From NCBI GenBank assembly GCA_031278215.1, contig JAITKV010000040.1, positions 1 to 37,319 on the forward strand: DNA of 37,319 bases, in the 5' to 3' direction. The position numbers and the translations under genes were made by a program. The notes below the pieces were generated by a model, which ran no database searches, had not been told where the DNA came from, and saw nothing but the letters and a program-made list of their open reading frames with translations. Positions 1-5,763 of the stretch are shown here, one piece after another (positions within the stretch are counted from its first letter, which is position 1; every line of letters begins with the position of its first letter). This DNA is from Spirochaetaceae bacterium (GTDB taxonomy: Bacteria > Spirochaetota > Spirochaetia > Treponematales > Breznakiellaceae).

Positions 1-322
1 CTCCGAGCCGGAGATCCCGGCCCCGGAAGAGTTTATCCCCAAAAAGTCCGATCGCGCCGCCGCCCTACGCCTGCTCCGCATGGGCCGGGAGCTTGTTCCC
101 GCGATGGCCGCGGCGGCGAATGACGAAGAGGCGGAAACGCTGGTAAAGGCAAAAGCCGAAGCGGAGGGCGTAAAACTCGGAGACCTGCTTATGCCGCTGC
201 GGGTCGCCGTTACCGGCTCGCGGGTAAGCCCGCCGCTTTTCGGCAGCATCCGGCTTTTGGGCGCGGAAAAATGTCTGGCACGGATCGACCGGGCTTTGGC
301 GGCGTTGGAAGGGGGCCGGTAA
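1..322 (+). CDS. gltX: Glutamate--tRNA ligase, C-terminal end (partial)
   Basis: The reading frame is open from base 2 and ends at TAA 320-322, giving about 106 residues of a protein whose start lies outside the window. The stretch LRVAVTGSRVSPPLF followed by a short helical tail (SIRLLG..., RIDRALAAL) is the typical end of the anticodon-binding domain of bacterial glutamyl-tRNA synthetases. The enzyme charges tRNA-Glu with glutamate in the cytoplasm. The catalytic HIGH and KMSKS motifs would be upstream and cannot be seen, so a GluRS paralogue cannot be excluded. The stop overlaps the next start (TAATG), so translation of the arginase gene is probably coupled to this one. Confidence 0.85.
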   Translation, partial: SEPEIPAPEEFIPKKSDRAAALRLLRMGRELVPAMAAAANDEEAETLVKAKAEAEGVKLGDLLMPLRVAVTGSRVSPPLFGSIRLLGAEKCLARIDRALAALEGGR

Positions 323-1230
323 TGAAGGTGCGGATCCTCGAACTGCCCCTGGATTTTGGAGCCAGCCGCCGGGGCAGCGACATGGGGCCCTCGGCAATGC
401 GTCTGGCGGGGCTTAAGGAAGTTCTTACCAACCTGGGGCACGAATGCAGCGATATGTTTCCGGGGATTCCGGCGCCTCCTATGGAGTTTGCGGACCCCGG
501 AGACGGCAGGGCAAAGTTCCTTGTTCCCATTGTAGAGGCGTGCAGTAAGCTTGCGGAAGAGACCGAACGAGCCATGGATCAGGGGTATTTTCCCTTGATC
601 CTGGGGGGGGATCATTCCATTGCCATTGGAAGCCTTTCCGGGCTGGGGGCCTATTACAAAAAGAAGGGCCTTTCCTGGGGCTGCTTGTGGATAGACGCCC
701 ACGGAGATTTTAATACCCCCCAGACAAGCCTTTCGGGAAATATCCACGGCATGATCCTGGCCGCCGCCTGCGGCTACGGGCATCCGGCTTTAACGGGGCT
801 TCACGGCAATTTTACCAAACTGGACCCCGCCAATGTGGCGCTTATCGGCGTCCGGGACCTGGACAGCCAGGAACGGGATTTAATGAAAGAGGCGGGGCTA
901 AAAGTCTTTACCATGACCGGCGTGGACCGGATCGGAGTAGCCGAAAGCGCTAAACAGGTAATTGCGTTTTTTAAGGGAAGGGTGGACAGACTCCATGTAA
1001 GTCTGGACATGGACGCCATGGACCCCATGTATGCCCCGGGGGTAGGAATTCCTTTAAACGGGGGTTTTTCCTACCGGGAAATGCTCCTTTTGGCGGAAGA
1101 ACTGGGCTCGTCCCTTATCATGGGTTCCGCGGAAATCGTGGAGGTTAATCCGGCTTTGGATATACGGAACCAGACGGCCCGGATAGCGGTAGAAATAGCC
1201 GGCCGTCTTTTGGGCGGCCGGATATTCTAA
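322..1230 (+). CDS. rocF: Arginase (ureohydrolase family)
   Basis: This 302-residue protein has all the metal-site motifs of the manganese ureohydrolases: GGDHS with His98, DAHGDFN with Asp125, His127 and Asp129, and SLDMDAMDP with Asp229 and Asp231. The SGNIHGM segment and the EVNP near the C-terminus favour arginase over agmatinase. The reaction is L-arginine to L-ornithine plus urea. The length matches the family. An upstream in-frame ATG at 271 lies inside gltX; ATG 322 was chosen because it overlaps the gltX stop and starts the protein directly with the first beta strand (MKVRILELP). Formiminoglutamase or agmatinase activity is the main alternative. Cytoplasmic. Confidence 0.88.
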   Translation: MKVRILELPLDFGASRRGSDMGPSAMRLAGLKEVLTNLGHECSDMFPGIPAPPMEFADPGDGRAKFLVPIVEACSKLAEETERAMDQGYFPLILGGDHSIAIGSLSGLGAYYKKKGLSWGCLWIDAHGDFNTPQTSLSGNIHGMILAAACGYGHPALTGLHGNFTKLDPANVALIGVRDLDSQERDLMKEAGLKVFTMTGVDRIGVAESAKQVIAFFKGRVDRLHVSLDMDAMDPMYAPGVGIPLNGGFSYREMLLLAEELGSSLIMGSAEIVEVNPALDIRNQTARIAVEIAGRLLGGRIF

Positions 1231-1248
1231 AGGGATGGGATCTTTAGA
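1226..1248. terminator. Symmetric hairpin over two convergent stop codons
   Basis: TCTAAAG (1226-1232) and CTTTAGA (1242-1248) form a perfect 7-bp stem around a 9-nt loop. The arms contain the TAA stop of the arginase gene (plus) and the TAA stop of the outer-membrane protein gene (minus), which lie only 13 bp apart. A second 7-bp stem, CCGGCCG/CGGCCGG at 1199-1221, lies in the last arginase codons. There is no clear T-run, so a bidirectional terminator role is inferred from position and symmetry only. Confidence 0.4.
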
Positions 1249-2062
1249 AACTCATTCCAAAATTTACGCCCAGGCCAAAAGACCGGCCCCCTCCTATATT
1301 TTTGTCATCAAAGGCGTCGGCTAAAAACATATCCACCGCAAAGTTAAATTTGCTTAAGACGGGGATCTGGCTTAGGTCCACCCTAACCCCGGTGTTCAGG
1401 ACCCCCCGGGGCCATGCGTCGGGGCCGTAGGGATCGGCGCTGTAACTAAAGTTGGAAAAATCAATAAGCAGGTGCAAGAAATTTTTAAGGTATTTGGGCA
1501 GGATGATCAGATCAAAACCCATTCCGAAGTCGATGTTGCTGTCCCCCTCTTCTTCACGAAAAGTATGCCCTATTACCAGGGTGGTTTCCGAGGGCCAGCC
1601 GAAAATATCCGCGGGGTAGCTTACGGCCCCGTAGACCTGAATGGCCCAATGGTCCGATTCCCTGCCGACATTGCGCCATTGGAAATTAGATCCCACCGCA
1701 ATGGGAATGGCGCCGATGGGAAGCTGGAACTTAAACCCCGTAAGAATATCGTTGGGGTCCGGGCCCATGATGTTCTTGGGTTGGAGGTCGAAGGTTCCGG
1801 ATACTTCAAACATCTTTAAAAAGCTGATGTTTGCCTGTATCAGGTGGTTCAATTCCGTAGTGCCGCCGCCGGGTCTGTAGATAATTGTGTGGTAGCCCCC
1901 GGTAAGGCCAAGGTTTGCATCGGCAAATCCAATCCGGGCGGTGGGGATCACATACAGTCCCGTGGCGCCGTTCAGGCTCATGGCGGTAAAGGCGGTTTGG
2001 GCCCCCAGGGGCAAAACAAGGCAGCCCAGTCCAGCAAACAACACTAATAAAGCTTTTTTCAT
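1244..2062 (-). CDS. Predicted outer-membrane beta-barrel protein
   Basis: The 272-residue product starts with a classical signal peptide (KK, hydrophobic core, cleavage near LGAQ-T). The mature part is rich in glycine and aromatic residues in alternating patterns and ends in Phe, as many outer-membrane barrels do. The N-terminal segment MSLNGATGLYVIPTARIGFA recalls the barrel region of YjbH-like outer-membrane proteins, but I cannot name a family with certainty. ATG 2062 is preceded by GGAG at good spacing; a start 18 nt upstream at 2080 would place that GGAG inside the coding sequence. It lies downstream of the Sir2 gene on the same strand with a 139-bp gap, so it probably has its own promoter. 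Function unknown. Confidence 0.6.
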   Translation of the reverse strand: MKKALLVLFAGLGCLVLPLGAQTAFTAMSLNGATGLYVIPTARIGFADANLGLTGGYHTIIYRPGGGTTELNHLIQANISFLKMFEVSGTFDLQPKNIMGPDPNDILTGFKFQLPIGAIPIAVGSNFQWRNVGRESDHWAIQVYGAVSYPADIFGWPSETTLVIGHTFREEEGDSNIDFGMGFDLIILPKYLKNFLHLLIDFSNFSYSADPYGPDAWPRGVLNTGVRVDLSQIPVLSKFNFAVDMFLADAFDDKNIGGGRSFGLGVNFGMSF

Positions 2063-2188
2063 TAAACACTCCTTCTCCATACCGTAATTTTGTGTATTTT
2101 AATACTAATACAGCCGGCATAAAAAAACAAATTGGAATTGCTCAAAATCTGACAAACCAAAATCTATTGTGTATAAAGGGAAGCCCTA

Positions 2189-2201
2189 AAAACTTCAGTT
2201 T
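2189..2201. repeat. Shared palindromic core AAAACTTCAGTTT (copy 1)
   Basis: The 13-mer forms a tight AAACT/AGTTT hairpin directly after the Sir2 stop codon. The same 13-mer lies at 37038-37050, at the centre of a longer hairpin between transporter genes. On the minus strand this copy is in the 3' untranslated region of the Sir2 gene. It may belong to a dispersed repeat family or act as an RNA processing or stability hairpin. Confidence 0.35.
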
Positions 2202-2990
2202 CTAAAGCAGGGATTGCAAGCCCGTAAAGACCATGCCCAGATCGCTAAACCGTAATACCGCATACCTGTCCATGGGGGTTTCCATATCGTTGATAATCAC
2301 AAGGCCCCCGCCGCCGCGCAGGGTAAGCTGCGGCAGCTCTGCGGCGGGAAACACCGTAAGACTTGTCCCTAAAACCAGCATCAGGTCGGCTTCTTTGGAC
2401 TCTTTTTCCGCCGCCCGCAGGGCTTGGACGGGAAGGCTTTCTCCAAAAAAGGTAATGGCCGGCTTTAGCGTTCCCCCGCACCCGGCGCAACGGGGCAGTT
2501 CCCCCCTTTGCACAACCGCGGCGGCTTCGTCAAAGGTCATAAAGCCCCGTTCTTTTACGGTCCCCGCCAGAATCGCATCCTCGGCGGCTTGGGAACTCTG
2601 GCAGCGGGGACAGTAATGGGCCTGGGGGGACCCGTGAATTTCGATTACCCGTCTGCTTCCTCCCTTGGTATGGAGGAGGTCTATGTTCTGGGTGATCAGG
2701 GCCCGTAGAAGGTTCCGTTTTTCCAGTTCGCCCAGGACGGTATGAACGATGGAAGGCTGCTTTGCTTCCAGATCGTAAATAAAATTCCTTGCATGGGAAT
2801 AATAAAACGAAGGGTCCTTAAAAAAATAATCCACGTCAAAGATCTTTTCTGCATCCATATCTTTATATAGGCCGTTTTTTCCCCGGAAATCCCGGATCCC
2901 CGACAGGGTGCTTACGCCCGCGCCGCTTAGGGCCACGCAGTATTTTGCCCCGGCAATGAGCCGGTACAGTTCCTCTACCTTCGCGTCCAT
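2202..2990 (-). CDS. cobB: Sir2-family NAD-dependent protein deacylase
   Basis: This 262-residue sirtuin has the NAD-binding GAGVSTLSGIRDFRG motif at residues 23-37, TQNIDLLH at 100-107 with catalytic His119 in IEIHG, four zinc cysteines (127, 130, 168, 171) and the GTSLTVFPAAELP segment. It removes acyl groups from lysines using NAD+, releasing nicotinamide and O-acyl-ADP-ribose; acetyl-CoA synthetase is the usual bacterial target. The spacing between the two cysteine pairs is longer than in the shortest sirtuins. ATG 2990 follows a G-rich Shine-Dalgarno. The gene begins 12 bp after the stop of the upstream cyclase gene, so the two are probably co-transcribed. Confidence 0.88.
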   Translation of the reverse strand: MDAKVEELYRLIAGAKYCVALSGAGVSTLSGIRDFRGKNGLYKDMDAEKIFDVDYFFKDPSFYYSHARNFIYDLEAKQPSIVHTVLGELEKRNLLRALITQNIDLLHTKGGSRRVIEIHGSPQAHYCPRCQSSQAAEDAILAGTVKERGFMTFDEAAAVVQRGELPRCAGCGGTLKPAITFFGESLPVQALRAAEKESKEADLMLVLGTSLTVFPAAELPQLTLRGGGGLVIINDMETPMDRYAVLRFSDLGMVFTGLQSLL

Positions 2991-3002
2991 CTTGTCCCCC
3001 CC

Positions 3003-4769
3003 TTAAACCTTGATTTTGGTAAGACAGTTTTCAATATAAAACCCCGCGGCGCCATCGTCGGGAAGAATCTCCAGAACCCTGCGGAATTCCTGGAGGGCGT
3101 CGGTATATTTTTTCTGGTAGTACAGAAACATGCCCTGTTCAAAAAACCGGTTGGCCTCGATTTTCTTTTTTTGAATTTTTTCGTCCACCCCGTCAAAAAT
3201 TTCAAAAATGGACACGGGTTCGGCTTTCCCCTTAACCCGGACCTTCCCCACAAAACGGTATTGGTACGAGCCGGGATCTTCCAGTTTTTTAAAGGTCTCT
3301 TCACTGATGGCCAGGGAAACCCTAAAGGCCTTGGTAAGACTTTCTACCCGGCTGGCAAGATTTACCGCATCGGAAATAACCGTACTTTGCATGCGGTCCT
3401 TGGTTCCCACCACCCCGACCATGAGGGTTCCCGTATGAAGGCCGATACCCATGGAAAGGGGCCGGTATCCGCAGTTTGCCCGGTGGCTGTTGTATTCCCG
3501 GACTTTTCCCTGAATCGCAATGGCGGATCTAACCGCCATATCCGGACCCTGGGCCTGAGGAAACAGGGCCAGAATAGCGTCCCCGATGTATTTGTCCACA
3601 AAGCCGCCGTTTTTGGTTATCTCCGGCACTATCCGGGACAGGTAGGAATTAATGAAGGCAAAACTTTCTTCCGGAGTAAGGTTTTCCGAAAGGTCCGTAA
3701 ATTGGCGGATGTCGGAAAAAAAGATCGTCATCTCCTGTTTAATGTGATCCCCCAATTTAAGATCCGCCACGGTTTTTTTATTGAGGATCGCCAAAAATTC
3801 CCGGGGTATGAAGGAGCTTACCGAAGGGGCGGCCGGAAGCTTTGCAGGGGCCGCCCCGCCCCCCGCCTTGATGTCTACGGCTTCTGTTTCCACGGCTTCG
3901 GCCTCTACGGCTTCCACCTCCTCAGCTTCCACGGCTTCCGCTTCCGCTTCTACCTCCACAGCCTTTGCCTCTACAGCTTCGGCCCCCGGGGATGCGGCCC
4001 GCCCGGAAGCGGCTTGTACCGGTTCCGGCCCGGTCCGGGTTTCCGGGACTGCAACGTCTGCGGGCAGTAACGAAAGCGAGGACAAAACGGAGATCCGGGA
4101 AAAGAGGCGGTGTTCCAGCAAAAGGTAGGCCAGGCAAAGGGCGGGCCAGATAAAGGTTCCCGGCAGGGGCAGGACAAAAGAAAAACCCAGGACAAGGTAC
4201 AGCAGGGAGTTCCACAAAAAAGCGGCCCAGGGGCGCCGGTACTTTATGGTGTATCCCAGGAAGGCCAGGCACAGGAGTCCCAGGGCCAGGGAAAAGCAGC
4301 CCAGGGCAAAGGGGGCCTTAAGCTGCCCAAAAAGGGGGAGCAAGAGCACCCCCAGAGCCAGCAGGGGAAGGGGCAGCAGCTGCTTAAAGCTCCATTTGGG
4401 AAAAAGCCGGATAAGGAGCAGCAGCGCCAGGGAAATGGTAAAACCCAGTAATCCCGCAAGTTCCATCAGCGAAGCCGCCAGCATGGAAGGGCCGCCAAAA
4501 CCGGGGATAAAGGGAAGCCCCAGCCCCAGGGCGGCGCAGAGAACGGCCCCGGCCGCGCCGGCCCGGTACCGGTGTTCGGCGGAACTTACATCCGGTTTTC
4601 GGCGATTTAAACCAAGCAGTAAGAGGAGCCCCAAGGAAGAAAACATAAGAAGACCCGCCGCCACTCCCGCGATAAACAAGGAAGCCGCAGCGGAATCTGA
4701 ATAATCGCCCATGGAAAGCCGTAGAAGCGCTTCAGGAAACAGGTAGTACTGGGCCAAATTATTTTGCAT
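3003..4769 (-). CDS. Membrane-anchored class III adenylate/guanylate cyclase
   Basis: This 588-residue protein has three parts. Residues 1 to about 225 form around six or seven hydrophobic helices. A low-complexity Ala/Val/Glu linker follows (about 250-310). The catalytic domain (about 345-525) is complete: Asp353 in FFSDIRQF and Asp397 in KYIGDAILALF bind metal, and Asn470 and Arg474 in DAVNLASRVE stabilise the transition state. A Thr sits seven residues before Asn470, as in class IIIb cyclases. The last 50 residues (FFEQGMFLYYQKKYTDALQ...) look like one TPR repeat. It should make cAMP (or cGMP) in the cytoplasm in response to a membrane-level signal. There is no Shine-Dalgarno; a promoter lies directly before ATG 4769. 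Likely co-transcribed with the Sir2 gene. Confidence 0.88.
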   Translation of the reverse strand: MQNNLAQYYLFPEALLRLSMGDYSDSAAASLFIAGVAAGLLMFSSLGLLLLLGLNRRKPDVSSAEHRYRAGAAGAVLCAALGLGLPFIPGFGGPSMLAASLMELAGLLGFTISLALLLLIRLFPKWSFKQLLPLPLLALGVLLLPLFGQLKAPFALGCFSLALGLLCLAFLGYTIKYRRPWAAFLWNSLLYLVLGFSFVLPLPGTFIWPALCLAYLLLEHRLFSRISVLSSLSLLPADVAVPETRTGPEPVQAASGRAASPGAEAVEAKAVEVEAEAEAVEAEEVEAVEAEAVETEAVDIKAGGGAAPAKLPAAPSVSSFIPREFLAILNKKTVADLKLGDHIKQEMTIFFSDIRQFTDLSENLTPEESFAFINSYLSRIVPEITKNGGFVDKYIGDAILALFPQAQGPDMAVRSAIAIQGKVREYNSHRANCGYRPLSMGIGLHTGTLMVGVVGTKDRMQSTVISDAVNLASRVESLTKAFRVSLAISEETFKKLEDPGSYQYRFVGKVRVKGKAEPVSIFEIFDGVDEKIQKKKIEANRFFEQGMFLYYQKKYTDALQEFRRVLEILPDDGAAGFYIENCLTKIKV

Positions 4770-4777
4770 CTTTTTTG

Positions 4778-4806
4778 ATCTTAACCGGAATATCCGGGCT
4801 ATTCAA
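4778..4806 (-). promoter_or_regulatory. Promoter of the membrane cyclase gene
   Basis: On the minus strand TTGAAT (4801-4806), a 17-bp spacer and TAAGAT (4778-4783) form a plausible sigma70 promoter. The spacer holds the inverted repeat CCGGATATTCCGG. The predicted transcription start falls about 0-2 nt before ATG 4769, which has no Shine-Dalgarno, so the mRNA may be leaderless. Confidence 0.5.
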
Positions 4807-4857
4807 TAGACAGTGATATTTGGGCGGTAATTCGCGGTTTCTGCAAAAGGGAATTCC

Positions 4858-4878
4858 GGGCCCGGAAATTTCCGGCCC
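4858..4878 (-). terminator. Possible terminator after the DUF554 gene
   Basis: A GC-rich hairpin centred on the 14-bp palindrome CCGGAAATTTCCGG, extended by GGG/CCC, follows the DUF554 stop by 25 nt on the minus strand. Only CCCTTTT follows it instead of a long U-tract, so the call is weak. Confidence 0.3.
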
Positions 4879-4902
4879 GCAAAATTTTTTAGGGACCCGG
4901 TT

Positions 4903-5682
4903 CTAGGGACCCCGGAAAGATCGGATCAGCCCTTCTAATCCCATGTAGATCCAGGGAATAAAGATCGCGGGAATAAGATTTGCCACCTTGATTTCTCCGC
5001 CCTGGTCCGGCGCTTTTCCGCCCAGGCAGACAAAGTTAAAGCCGATGGCCGCCACCAGAAGATTACCCACCGCGGACATTTCGGTGATAATTTCGGGACT
5101 AAGAAAGTCCCTGGCCGCCATGGAAAGAAGGGTTATGCTTCCCTGATACACCAGAACCGGAATTGCGGAAAAAAGCACGCCGATGCCCATGGACGCGCCG
5201 AAGACCAGGGAAATTGAACCGTCCAGAATAGATTTGGCATACAGGATCTGGTGGTTCCCCGTAAGCCCGGATTGCATGGACCCCACAATGGCCATGGAGC
5301 CGGTACAGAAAAGTATGCTGGCCGATACAAAGCCCTTGGCAAAGGGCTTGGCAAAGGGCTTGGCAAAGGACTTGGCAAAGGGCTTGCCCCCTTCCTTGCC
5401 GGATCCTTCCATGTGGAGCTTTTTTTCCGCCCAAAGGCCCAGGCGGTTCATCCATCCGTCTATGTCGATAAGTTCCCCCGCCAGGGCTCCCAGTACAAGG
5501 CTTATGATAAGAAGCAGGCCCCGTTCATTTTCCATGGCCCCCCGGATGCCCACATAGATAATTGCCAGGCCAATGCCTTTTTTTAAGGTGTCCTCAAACC
5601 GTGGAGGAATTCCCCGGATTAAAAAACAACCTAAAAATGAGCAAGCCGCGACGGTAAGGGCGTTTACAACTGGTCCAAGCAT
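4903..5682 (-). CDS. DUF554 family membrane protein
   Basis: A 259-residue integral membrane protein with the DUF554 (YdfK/YqgA) pattern: an N-terminal GPVVNALTV segment, GLAIIYVGIRGA, LGALAGELIDID, FVSASILFCTGSMAIVGSMQSGL and a SISLVFGASMGIGVLFSA stretch, with six or seven membrane segments. The family's biochemical role is unknown; transport is often suggested. The cytoplasmic loop (about residues 100-120) holds a run of KPFA-type tetrapeptides encoded by a 12-bp tandem repeat, which may vary in copy number. ATG 5682 has GGGAG seven bases upstream. It is divergent from the 5764 gene. Confidence 0.82.
   Translation of the reverse strand: MLGPVVNALTVAACSFLGCFLIRGIPPRFEDTLKKGIGLAIIYVGIRGAMENERGLLLIISLVLGALAGELIDIDGWMNRLGLWAEKKLHMEGSGKEGGKPFAKSFAKPFAKPFAKGFVSASILFCTGSMAIVGSMQSGLTGNHQILYAKSILDGSISLVFGASMGIGVLFSAIPVLVYQGSITLLSMAARDFLSPEIITEMSAVGNLLVAAIGFNFVCLGGKAPDQGGEIKVANLIPAIFIPWIYMGLEGLIRSFRGP
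5335..5386. repeat. In-frame 12-bp tandem repeat
   Basis: Four and a third head-to-tail copies of CTTGGCAAAGGG, one with a single change (AAAGGA), lie inside the DUF554 coding sequence and encode repeated KPFA/KSFA units on the minus strand. The period is a multiple of three, so copy-number change would alter loop length without breaking the frame. Confidence 0.85.
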
Positions 5683-5695
5683 TTTTTTCTCCCGC

Positions 5696-5725
5696 TTGAA
5701 GAATTCCCCCCCGGGGGGATATAAT
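5696..5725 (+). promoter_or_regulatory. Promoter of the PAP2-like/mutarotase-like gene
   Basis: TTGAAG (5696-5701) and a perfect TATAAT (5720-5725) are 18 bp apart. The spacer contains C7 followed by G6, giving the palindrome CCCCCCGGGGGG at 5707-5718. The predicted start near 5732 gives a leader of about 30 nt to ATG 5764. Homopolymer slippage in the spacer could change the -35/-10 distance; this is inference. Confidence 0.6.
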
Positions 5726-5763
5726 GCCGTACTATGAAATAAAAAGGGGTAAAAAGCAAGGGG

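Noticed and set aside
3171-4070. 300-codon plus-strand ORF
   Set aside because: It lies opposite a well-supported cyclase gene and its translation is Gly/Phe/Arg-rich with no domain; GC-rich antisense frames stay open by chance here.
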